Shown: piece after piece, positions 43,422-54,700 of the stretch
Layout: each line of letters opens with the position of its first letter
How positions within the stretch are numbered: the first letter of the stretch is position 1
NCBI RefSeq assembly: GCF_014646915.1
Contig: NZ_BMOE01000010.1
Coordinates: forward strand, 62,001-126,000
Source: Deinococcus aquiradiocola
Lineage (GTDB): Bacteria > Deinococcota > Deinococci > Deinococcales > Deinococcaceae
Length of the DNA: 64,000 nucleotides
Direction: 5' to 3'
The notes under the pieces: generated by a model
Told to the model about the DNA's origin: nothing
What the model saw: the letters and a program-made list of their open reading frames with translations, nothing else
Databases searched by the model: none
Made by a program: the position numbers and the translations under genes

Positions 43422-43997
43422 TCAGCGGCGGTCGGCCGGAGTGGTGACCACGCCGGGCGTGACCGTGACGCGCTCCTCACGGCGACGTCCGCCCAGCAGG
43501 CCGAGCAGACCGAAGAGGCCCAGGAGACCCCAGGGGATCTGCCGCGTGTCGGCCACGCCGTCGTTGTTGGTGTCGACCACACCGTCACGGTTGGGGTCGA
43601 CGGCGTTGTTGACGGCGTCCTTGGTGTTCGCGGCGGCGGCGCTCGTCGCTGCGGCGGCATTGTCAACGGCCTGGCCCGTCGCGGCTGCGGCGTTGTCGAC
43701 CGCCTGACCGGTGGCGGCTGCAGCGTTGTCGACGGCCTCACCGGTCGCGGCAGCGGCATTGTCCACGGCCTGACCGGTGGCGGCCGCCGCATTCTCGACT
43801 GCTTTCCCGGTGGCAGCTGCAGCGTTGTTGACAGCCTCACCGGTGGCGGCGGCGGCGTTGTCCACGGCGGCACCGGCCTTCTCGGCGGCTCCATCGTTGG
43901 CATCGGTGGACTGCACCTGAACGTAGGTGGCGCTTGGGGCGGTCGCCAGGGCGGGCGTGACGGTCAACAGCATGCTCAGCATCCAAATGTTCTTCAT
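43422..43997 (-). CDS. Exported alanine-rich repeat protein with WGxxG-type C-terminal anchor
   Basis: 191 residues. Signal peptide (about 1-20). Seven tandem 11-residue repeats of the form AV[DNE]NAAAATG[EKQ] at about 44-120, predicted helical. Then DPNRDGVVDTNNDGVADTRQ (about 133-152), with spaced Asp as in calcium-binding thrombospondin-3/EF-hand-like loops. A hydrophobic PWGLLGLFGLLGLLGG stretch and RRREE basic cluster follow, resembling the WGxxGxxG and PEP-CTERM class of C-terminal sorting/anchor signals. AGGAG before the ATG. The 11-mer periodicity resembles LEA-type proteins, but no function is established. Confidence 0.75.
   Translation of the reverse strand: MKNIWMLSMLLTVTPALATAPSATYVQVQSTDANDGAAEKAGAAVDNAAAATGEAVNNAAAATGKAVENAAAATGQAVDNAAAATGEAVDNAAAATGQAVDNAAAATGQAVDNAAAATSAAAANTKDAVNNAVDPNRDGVVDTNNDGVADTRQIPWGLLGLFGLLGLLGGRRREERVTVTPGVVTTPADRR
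43638..43868 (-). repeat. Seven 33-bp tandem repeats inside the WGxxG protein gene
   Basis: Each unit encodes one AVDNAAAATGQ-like 11-mer. Units differ mainly at wobble positions and in codons 3 and 11, so copy number may vary by slippage or recombination. Confidence 0.8.
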
Positions 43998-44436
43998 GGG
44001 TCTCCTGATTCCGCAATGGCGCGCCTGTCGTGTGGACGGGCGTTCCCGCGTCTGCGGGCGATGGAGCCAGTCTGAGGGCTGTCCGCCTTCAGGCCCTGAA
44101 CGGCCCATAAAAAGTGATTTATGAACTATCCACTTTTCCTTGGTTTCTGATGAGAAACTTACGTGGCCTGGGCTGGCGCTTCTCACGGTCTGGATCGCCG
44201 AGCCGCACACGGTCAGCCTGCCGATCTCCGACCGGACCGGTCACGCGTCCCCACGCCGGTCCATGCGTCGTCGCGCGTCCGGGATGCAGGCGTTCCCCGG
44301 CCCGTTACGACTTCTGATGACAGTTCTTTACGGGAAGGTTCGTGAAATGTTAAAGCGGTTTCACCCGCCTGGACGCAACGGCGTATCATCCTGAATTGTC
44401 GTTCCGGCATTTCTGCCCGGACCCAGAGGTCAACCT
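43998..44436. other. Divergent control region, WGxxG protein / sugar transporter
   Basis: About 440 bp without a convincing gene. Contains an inverted repeat AAAAGTG / CACTTTT (44110-44137, 14-bp spacing) nearer the WGxxG gene and the transporter promoter and operator-like site near 44350-44389. Confidence 0.45.
44350..44389 (+). promoter_or_regulatory. Sugar transporter promoter with LacI-like half-symmetric site
   Basis: TATCAT -10 at 44384-44389. Upstream, TTAAAGCGGTTTCA (44350-44363) has the central CG and A/T arms typical of LacI-family operators, and GTGAAA / TTTCAC arms flank it. No cognate regulator gene lies in the window. Confidence 0.4.
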
Positions 44437-44440
44437 ATGA
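44396..44440 (+). CDS. 14-codon promoter-proximal minicistron upstream of the MFS gene
   Basis: A TTG lies 6 nt after the TATCAT box; the frame (MSFRHFCPDPEVNL) ends in a TGA overlapping the transporter ATG (ATGA). TTG makes this the weakest of the five cases by start codon. Confidence 0.3.
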   Translation: MSFRHFCPDPEVNL

Positions 44441-45798
44441 GTATCGCTTCACCCTCCCAACCGGCGGGCGGCCAGCTGCGCCGCTCCTACCTCATCATCG
44501 CGGCCGTCATCACGGCCCTCGGCGGCCTGCTGTTCGGTTTCGATACCGGCGTCATCAGCGGGGCACTGCTGTACATCAAGAAGGACTTCAACCTGACGCC
44601 GCTCATGCAGGGCGTCATCGTGTCGGCCGTGCTGGGCGGCGCGTTCTTCGGGGCGCTCGCGGGCGGGTTCCTCACGGACCGCCTCGGTCGGCGCACGAGC
44701 CTGTTCTGCACGAGTCTGCTGTTCGCGGCGGGCGCGCTGTTCACGGCGTTCGTGAACACCCCGGAACTGCTGATCGTGGGCCGCGTCATCGTGGGCCTCG
44801 CGATCGGCCTGTCGAGCTTCGTGGTGCCGCTGTACATCAGCGAGATCAGCCCGCCGCAGTACCGTGGCGCGCTCGTCACCGCGAACCAGCTGCTCATCAC
44901 CATCGGCATTCTCGTCAGTTACGGCGTGAACTACGTGTTCGCGTACGACGGTGGGTGGCGCTGGATGTTCGCCATCGCCGCCATTCCGGCCCTGCTGATG
45001 TTCGCAGGCCTGTTTCTGCTGCCGGAAAGTCCGCGCTTCCTGCTGGCGCGCGGGGACGACGCGGGTGCGCGGGCCGCCGTGGCGCGCAGCACCACCAGCG
45101 ACACCCTCACGGACAGCATGATGGCGGACCTGCGCCGCGAACTGCAGGCCGAGACGGGCGAAGCCTCCTGGGCGGCCCTGCTGCGCCCCGGCGTGCGCAC
45201 GGCCCTCATCATCGGGGTGGGGCTGGCGATCTTCCAGCAGGTGACGGGCATCAACACCGTCATCTACTACGCCCCCACCATCTTCCAGCAGGCGGGCCTG
45301 CAGAGCGCGGGCGCGGCCATTCTCGCCACGGCCGGGATCGGCGTGGTGAACGTGCTGTTCACGGTCGTCTCGCAGTTCCTGCTGGACCGCGCGGGTCGCC
45401 GCACGCTCCTGCTGGTGGGCATCGCGGGCATGGTGCTGGGCCTCGCCGCGCTGGGCCTGTCGTTCTTCCAGAAGAGCGCCGGACTGCCGGCCGCGCTGAG
45501 CCTCGCCCTGTACATCGCGGCGTTCGCCATCGGGCTCGGGCCGGTGTTCTGGCTGCTGATCTCGGAAATCTACCCGCAGGAGGTACGTGGCCGCGCCATG
45601 AGCGTCGCCACCATGGCGAACTGGGGCAGCAACCTCATCGTGGCCCTGACCTTCCCCCTGCTGATCCAGGCGGCCGGTCCCAGCCCAACCTTCTTCATCT
45701 ACGCGGCCGTGACGGTCCTCGCGTTCGTGTTCGTGCTGCGCCTCGTGCCGGAAACGAAAGGGAAGACCTTCGACCAGATTCAGGCCGACCTGAAGTAA
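44437..45798 (+). CDS. Sugar porter (MFS, sugar:H+ symporter family)
   Basis: 453 residues, 12 membrane segments in two halves. Sugar-porter signatures: GFDTGVISGALLYI in TM1, DRLGRRTS, PESPRFLLARG after TM6, QQVTGINTVIYYAPTIF in TM7, DRAGRRTLLL and PETKGKTFDQIQ at the C-terminus. Closest in style to XylE/GalP/AraE-type importers; the sugar is not determinable. AGAGGT lies before the ATG. Confidence 0.92.
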   Translation: MSIASPSQPAGGQLRRSYLIIAAVITALGGLLFGFDTGVISGALLYIKKDFNLTPLMQGVIVSAVLGGAFFGALAGGFLTDRLGRRTSLFCTSLLFAAGALFTAFVNTPELLIVGRVIVGLAIGLSSFVVPLYISEISPPQYRGALVTANQLLITIGILVSYGVNYVFAYDGGWRWMFAIAAIPALLMFAGLFLLPESPRFLLARGDDAGARAAVARSTTSDTLTDSMMADLRRELQAETGEASWAALLRPGVRTALIIGVGLAIFQQVTGINTVIYYAPTIFQQAGLQSAGAAILATAGIGVVNVLFTVVSQFLLDRAGRRTLLLVGIAGMVLGLAALGLSFFQKSAGLPAALSLALYIAAFAIGLGPVFWLLISEIYPQEVRGRAMSVATMANWGSNLIVALTFPLLIQAAGPSPTFFIYAAVTVLAFVFVLRLVPETKGKTFDQIQADLK

Positions 45799-45813
45799 CC
45801 ACGGTCGATCGGG

Positions 45814-45847
45814 CCGGGCGGACCGCGTGTTCGCCCGGTCTTTCTCA
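45814..45847 (+). terminator. Terminator after the sugar transporter
   Basis: CCGGGCG / CGCCCGG with an 11-nt loop, followed by TCTTTCTC. Confidence 0.65.
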
Positions 45848-45910
45848 TGCGGAGTTCACGTTCCGCTGTGGGTTGCCCCTGCGGGCGCAGTTCCGCCTGC
45901 GCGGCTGCGC

Positions 45911-45925
45911 TACCCTGGGCGCGTG
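45911..45925 (+). promoter_or_regulatory. -10 element of the ABC-F transcript
   Basis: TACCCT (45911-45916) ends 6 nt before the GTG of the 15-codon minicistron, the spacing seen at leaderless genes throughout the window. Confidence 0.5.
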
Positions 45926-45966
45926 AACGCCGCAGGACACGCACGACCACCGGGAGGACAGGAAGC

Positions 45967-45970
<4 letters not shown>
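45923..45970 (+). CDS. 15-codon leaderless minicistron upstream of the ABC-F gene
   Basis: GTG start 6 nt after TACCCT; encodes MNAAGHARPPGGQEA and stops in a TGA overlapping the ABC-F ATG (ATGA). If leaderless initiation occurs at the GTG, ribosomes terminate exactly on the ABC-F start. Confidence 0.45.
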
Positions 45971-48066
<2,096 letters not shown>

Positions 48067-48157
48067 CGACCCTCCCGGCCGGACCGGGCGAGCGCCCTCA
48101 CACGGCGGCGGTCCCTGCAACGGCGCGAAACGCGAGCGGCCCGCTATACTGCCCGGC

Positions 48158-48607
48158 ATGGAAGACTTTCTCAAGGGTCGTCTGGGTGGGGAGGGCGGCT
48201 ACGACATCCGCTGCTCCATCGACGGCGACCGGATCAGGGGCCGCGCAGGCGGCAAGGTGCACGGCAAGGACATCGAGCTGGAGATCACGGAGCGCGGCGT
48301 GCAGGGCACGGTCGGCAACGACCCGGTCGTCATCGAACTCGACTCCGGCGAGCTGAAGGGCAACGTCGGCAGCGAGAAGCTCACGCTGCGCGGCGTGGAC
48401 CGCGTGACGGGCTTCTTCGGTGAACCGATCACCGGCTGGAACGTCGTCGCGCAGCAGCAGGGCAACGCCCTGATCGGCCGTCTGGGCAGCACGGTTCTCG
48501 GCCGTGACTTCCAGCTGGAGCTCGGCTCCGCGCCCGGCTGGGTCGGCGCGCTGGTCGCCGTGGTCGCCTTCTACGCGCTGGAACCCCGCGCGAGCGCCAA
48601 CCGCTGA
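48158..48607 (+). CDS. Hypothetical beta-rich protein
   Basis: 149 residues. Regularly spaced Gly and alternating charged/hydrophobic residues (RIRGRAGGKVHGKDIELEITERGVQGTVG) suggest a beta-repeat fold; a single hydrophobic segment (APGWVGALVAVVAFYAL) near the C-terminus could anchor it. TATACT (48145-48150) ends 7 nt before the ATG, which firmly fixes a leaderless start. No family recognised. Confidence 0.75.
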   Translation: MEDFLKGRLGGEGGYDIRCSIDGDRIRGRAGGKVHGKDIELEITERGVQGTVGNDPVVIELDSGELKGNVGSEKLTLRGVDRVTGFFGEPITGWNVVAQQQGNALIGRLGSTVLGRDFQLELGSAPGWVGALVAVVAFYALEPRASANR

Positions 48608-48658
48608 CCACCCGCTGAACCGTGCCCCGCTGACGGCCTGACCGTCACCGCCCACCGA

Positions 48659-48687
48659 AACGCCGCCCGGGATCACCGGGCGGCGTT
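48659..48687. terminator. Bidirectional terminator, hypothetical gene / tamB
   Basis: A 12-bp stem AACGCCGCCCGG / CCGGGCGGCGTT with loop GATCA between convergent genes; TTT follows on the minus strand. Confidence 0.8.
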
Positions 48688-48734
48688 CTGCTGCCGTGCT
48701 TCCGTGCCCCGGGAGGCGGGCTGCCTCCAGGCCG

Positions 48735-51700
48735 TCACCAGCGGTACACGTAACTGAAGTTGAACTTGGTGCTGATGCCGGACTGCACGCCCAGCGCGAC
48801 GCTGCTGCGGTTCGTGAAGTTGTACGCGGCCGAGAAGGACGGCTGCAGCGTGCTGAAATCCAGGCCCGTGAGCGGCGTGCTGGCCTTGAAGGTGAAGCGG
48901 TTGTCAGGCGTGGTGTACGTGGCGTCCAGCAGGCCCTGGCCGCTCAGGTCCACGCGGTACTGCAGGTACAGTTCCCGCGTCAGGTACGAGCCGACCGTGA
49001 AGGTCGCGCCGAACCCGCTGCTGCCGTTCTCGCCGGGCAGGGCCGCGTTGATCTTGAAGACGTCCACGCCGAGCGCGCGGGCGACGTTGCGCTGCAGTTC
49101 GCCCAGCACGAACAGGTTCAGGGCCGTCTTGAGGGCGCTGGTGCCGAAGGTGCCGAGATTGCTCGGCAGCGAGGTCACGTCGGGCGTGCCGACCGCGACC
49201 AGCGAGTACAGCTGCGCTTCGGCGTTCGGGTTGGCGCTCGACAGGTCCACGCTGGCGCCCGTGCAGCCGCGCACGCACGTGAGGTGCGTGTCGAGACTCA
49301 GGGCGTTCGTGCCGTTGGGCTGAGGGCCGAACCCGCCGTCCAGCGTGAGGTTCACGCCGACCAGTCCGCCTTCCGGGAGCGGCACGTCGCCGGTCGCGGA
49401 CACCGCGATCTTCGGGTACAGCGAGGTCCCGTCGAAGACGGCGCTGCCGGAATCGATGTTGAAGGAGTTGTCGCGCAGGTCCACGCTGCCGCGAATGGCC
49501 TTGACGCTCCCCGCGAGTTTCGGGGTGCTGCCCGTCCCGCTGAGGGTCAGGTCGCCGCTCAGTTCGGCCCGCCCGATGGATTCGTCCACGCGGATGCCGT
49601 TCGGCGCGGTGATGGGGATGTTCTGGAAGACCACGCGCGACAGCAGCGGGCTGACGCGGCGCGCGGCGGCCACCTGCTCGGCCGTGCGCGGGAAGGTCGT
49701 GAGTTCTTCCGGGAGGGGGCTGTTGTACGGCACGCTGCCGTCCGTGCCGGTGCCGGTGGACGCGCCTCCTCCGGCCATGCCGGTGCTGCCGCTGGGGGCG
49801 GGGATGACGGCGGTGCTGCCGGTGCCGCCCGTGCCGAGCACGAGGCTCTGCACGCCGACCGCGCCGCTCACGAGGATCGGGCCGTCGTTGTTCGGCCGGG
49901 CCTGCTCCACCGCCGTGAGGTCCGCGTTGATGCGGCTCTCGCGGCCGTAGATCAGGCTGATCGGCAGGTTGAAGTTCCGGGCGGTGAGGCGCAGGTCGTA
50001 GCGCGGCGAGAGGCTGCCCTGCACGCTCAGGCTGCCCACCCCGAGGCCGCCGACCGCCTGGGCGTTCACGGCGTACCCTTCGCGTGTCGTCCCGGCGTTC
50101 TCCTGCGTGACGTTCGCCACGACGTTCTCGATGCGGCCCAGGCCCTGCGGGACGAGCAGGCCCCGGTACTCGACGTTCAGGCCGCGCAGCCGGAGGGTGT
50201 CGAGCCGCCCGCCGATGTTCACGGTGCCGTCCGCGCCGACGCTGCCGCCCGCCTGCACGCGGCCCTGCACCGTGAACAGGCCACTGTCCGGCAGGGTGCC
50301 GCTCAGGGAAGGGATACGCAGGCTGATGCTGCCGAGCGCGCCGCTCAGGTCGCTGCCGCTCACGTTGCCGACAGGCCGGTCGTAGGTGCCCGCCACGTTC
50401 ACGCTCAGGGTGCCCTGCAGGCTCGGGGACTGCTCGCGCAGGCTGGGAATGAACAGCAGCACGGGCGTGAAGGTGGTGTTCTGGAAGGCGGCCGTCACGT
50501 TGACGGCGCGGCGCGTGTACTGCCCGGTCACGTCCCAGCGGCCCGCGCCGCTGAGGTGCAGGTCGATGTTCCGCAGTTCGCGCTGGCCGTACTGCACGCT
50601 GCCGCTCCCGGCGAGCGTCTGCACGACCCGCTGCGGGGCCGCGCCCGTGCCGGACGCCGTGGAGCCGGACGCGGGAGGGGTCGTGGCCGGCTTGCCGTTC
50701 GTCGCCGTGGTCGCGGCGGGCGTGACGAGCATGGTGCTCGTGACCGTCACGCGCTCCGCGACGATGTTCACGTCGCCCGCCAGCGGGTCCGCGACCGGCA
50801 GACGGAACCGCGCGAGGCCCGTCACGAGGCCCTGACCGGGCAGCACGCCGCTGAACGCCGACAGGAACGCGTCCACCGGCAGGCCCCGCATCTGGAAGGT
50901 GCCGGCCAGGATGCCGTTCGAGAGAGAAGCCGTCAGCAGCGAACTCGCGGCACTGCTCGTGCCCAGCGACCCGCGGATGCGCCAGTCGCTCGTGAGGAGC
51001 GAGTTGCGGCCCACCAGCGAACCGTCCCCGACGAGCGTCCCGTCGAGTCTCGCGGCGAGCACCGTGTCACCCAGCCGCAGTGCCGGGGAGCGCAGCATGA
51101 AGGTCCCGCCGCCGTCCGACACGGCCAGGTCGCCACTCACGCGGCCGCTCAGGTTCGGGGCGACCTTCAGGCCCTGCAGGTTCAGGCCGTCGAGGTTCGC
51201 GCGCAGGCTGTACCCGTCCCCGGTGGGCTTCACGCCCGTCAGGGCCGTCAGGCCCGGCAGCAGGTCCGCGAGCCCGCCGCTGCCGTCCAGGCTGACCTGC
51301 GTGCCGCTGTTGCTGCTCTCGGACCCGGCGGCCGCCTGCACCGCGAAGCTCTGGCCGGTCAGGGTGACGGTGCCGTTCAAGCGGGCGCGCAGCCCGCCCA
51401 GCGACAGGCCGAGCGCCTGCGTGCGGAGCGTGCCGTTCAGGCCGCGCGCGTCGAGCGTCACGTCCGCGTCGAGCGTCCCGCCCGCCCGGACGACGCCCGG
51501 CACGGGAACGCTGCCGGTGGCGGTGGTGCCCGTCCCGGTGCTGCCCGCGACCGGCATGGTGACGGTGCCGGTCTGCGCGGGCTGCGTGAGGTGCGCCTGC
51601 AGCGCGCCCCGGTACGCGCCGCCCCGGCCCGCCTGCGCGAGCGTCAGGGCCGCCGTGCCCAGCTCGGACGTAAGGGTGGCGTTGCCGCCAAGCACGCCGT

Positions 51701-54700
51701 CCGTCAGGGTGGCGAGGCCCGCCACGCTGCCCGTGAGCGGCAGGTTCACGACCGGAACCGTGTACCCGGTCTGCAGGTCCCGCAGGCCGAAGGTCACGTT
51801 GCCCGTCAGGGTCCTGGTGTTGACGGTCCCGGTCGCGTTCAGCGTCCCGGCGAGCGTCGAGATGTTCAGCCCGCCGAGCGACAGGCCCGGCAGGTTCACG
51901 CCGAGCTGCGTGCCGTCCCAGCGGACGCGGCCCGTCGCGGTGCCGTCCGTGACGTTCACGTCCGCGCCCGTCAGTCCGGCCGTGCCGCTGGCGCGCCAGG
52001 AGCCGCGCGTCACGTCGAGGGCCGCGACCGGCTGACCGGACGGGCCGGACAGCGCCACCTTCACGCTCGCCTCGGGCCGCGCGTACGTCACCTGACCCTC
52101 CCACAGGGAGCGCGTCAGGTCGAGGTTCAGGACGCCGCTCGCCTGCGCGTCCGGGCCGTCCGTGAGGCGCAGCTGCACGTTCTGCCGGTTCGCGACGACG
52201 CGCACGCCCGCCCCGCCCAGCCCGAGCGACCCGGCCAGCATCGGCTGCACGACCGGGCCGCTCAGCACGAGGTGCGCCGTGTCCGTGAGCACGCCGGACG
52301 GACCGCCCGTCACGTCCAGCGTGCCGGTCCAGCCGTTGCGGAGACTGCCGGTGCTCGCGAGCGTCGCCGCGAAGCCCGCCGCGTCCGCCGTGCCGGACAG
52401 CGCGATGCTGCCGCCCGCGTACGCCGCCTTCAGGTCCGACGTGACGCCCGCGCCCGCCAGGTGAAGGGCCGCGCTGCCGGTGCCGGTCAGGGTGGCGCGG
52501 CCCGTGGCGCTCGCCGTGAGGCCGTACCCGGCCGCGCGCAGGTCCGTGAAGGTCAGCGTCCCGCGCTGCAGTGTCCCGGTCGCCTGTCCCGCCTGCGTGA
52601 GCGTGCCGGTCAGGGCGTTCAGGCCGCCGCCCCTGCCGGTGAGGGGGCCGTTCACGGCGAGGCTCACGTCCTGCACGTTCACGCCGGACACGGTCACGGT
52701 GTTCAGGGCCGCGCCCGCACTCACGTTCAGGCTGCCGAGCGGGCCGCTGACGGTCACGTCGGCGCTCGCGTCTCCCTGCGCGCCCAGCAGGCCGAGCGGC
52801 GTGAGGTGCGCCTGCAGCAGCACGCTCGGCACGAAGCCCGCGAGCTTCAGCGTGCCGCTCCCCAGGCTGCCCGCCTGCAGGCGGTACGTGCCGCTCCCGT
52901 CACCCTGTACCTGCACCGGCTCCTGCAGGGCGGCGAGCTGCGCGGTGGCGCGGCCCGCCAGGTTCGGCCAGCTGCCGTTCAGGTCGAGCTGCACGCGGTT
53001 CTGGCCCTGCGCGGCCGTGCCGTACACGCGGACGTCCGCAGCGGGAGGGGAGAGGCGCACGTTCCTGGCTTCGGCCAGCACGCGGCCCGCGTACCCGCCG
53101 CGCAGGGTCGCGGCGGCGTTCAGGCGCGGGTCGGTCGCGCGGCCCGCCACGTCCAGCTGCGCCACGAATTCCGGCCGGGTGACATTCAGTCGGCCTGTCA
53201 CGTTCGGGCTGGCGGCGGGACCGGTGAGGGTCAGGGTGCCGTCCAGCGTGTCGATGCCGAGCGCCGCGGGTTTCATGCCGTTCACCGCGACCTCTACGCC
53301 TTCCGGCAGGCTGCCGCGCGCGCTGAGCGTCCCGCCGAACACCTCACCCTGCAGGTCCGCCTGCGTCACGGACGGCGTGTACAGCGCCGAGCCGCTCAGC
53401 GTGAACGCGCCCGTCTGCGCGGCGCGGCCCGACACCTGCAGGCCCGAGGCGCGCACCTGCCGCAGGCCGAGGGTCGTGGAGCCGTCCACCGTCACCTGCC
53501 CGGCGAGGGTCAGGGCGTCCACGCCCGCCGATTCCGGCAGGAGCCGCGCGACGCTCGCGCCGCTGCTGCCGAGGTCCGCGTGGTACGTGCCGTCCACGAG
53601 CGTCGCCGTGCCGCGCAGGCGCCGCCCCGCGAGATTCAGGGCGGCGTTCCCGGCCGCGTACCTCGCCTGCACCGCGCCGCTCAGCTCTCCGGCCGTGTCG
53701 AGCAGGTCGCCCTTCACGCTGGTCTGCACGGCATTCCAGGCCGCGCCGCCCAGCGAGGCGTCTGCCGTGAGCGTCAGCTGCCGGGGCCGTCCCCAGAAGG
53801 CGCCCAGGTCGAGCGTCTGCAGCGCGAGCGTCCCGCCGGGCCGCAGCGGCAGGCTGGCGGGGAAGGTGCCGCGCACCTGTGCCTGCCCGAGTGCCGCGTC
53901 CAGCGCGAGCGTCCCGCTGCCGGTCACGTGCGCCTGCAGCGCCTGCCCCGAGACGTTCCCCGCGAGCCGCAGGTCCCCCAGGAAGCCGGACGCCTGACTC
54001 CAGCCGAAGGGGCCGTCCAGCTGTACCGTCTGCGTGCCGCTGCGGTACGGGGCGTGCAGCGTGAAGCGGGCGGCCAGCAGCCCGGCCGGGCCGAGCGTGT
54101 TGCCCAGCTGCCCGCGCGCCGTGCCCGACAGCTGCTCGCCGCTCGCCTCGACCTTCCAGTCGCGCCCCAGCAGGTGCGCCGTGACACGGCTGCCCTGCGC
54201 GTCCAGCCCGCGCGGCCCGCCCGTCGTCACGCCGCTCAGGCGCAGGTCCGGGCGGCCCACGCTGCCGGTCGCGGCGAGCGTGTACCCGCCCGCGAGGTAA
54301 TCGCTGACGGTGACCGGCCCGGAGAGGTTCAGGGCGGGCAGGACCGTGCCGCTCACGCGGGCACTCGCGACGCCCGCCAGGGCCGCCGACGCCTCCTGCA
54401 CGCTGAGCGTCCCGGCGCGGTACCGGGCGGGCAGCGTGAAGTCCACGCCCGCCACGCGCCCGGACGCGTTCACGCGCAGGTCCGTGAAGGTCCCGCCGAG
54501 CGTGCCGCCGACGGTGCCCGCACTGCCGATCAATGCGCGCGTGTCCGGCGCCGCGAACCGGCCCGCGACGCTCCACGCCGCTCCGGCCACGGCGGGACCG
54601 CTGGCGTTCACGTTCACGTTCAGGCCCGCCACGTCGCCCGTCACGTCCAGCCGGGCGGGCTTCAGGCCGCCCTGCGCGGACAGCGACACCGTGCGGCCCG

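Noticed and set aside
43638..43868. CRISPR array
   Set aside because: The 33-bp repeats are contiguous, in frame and protein-coding, without spacers.
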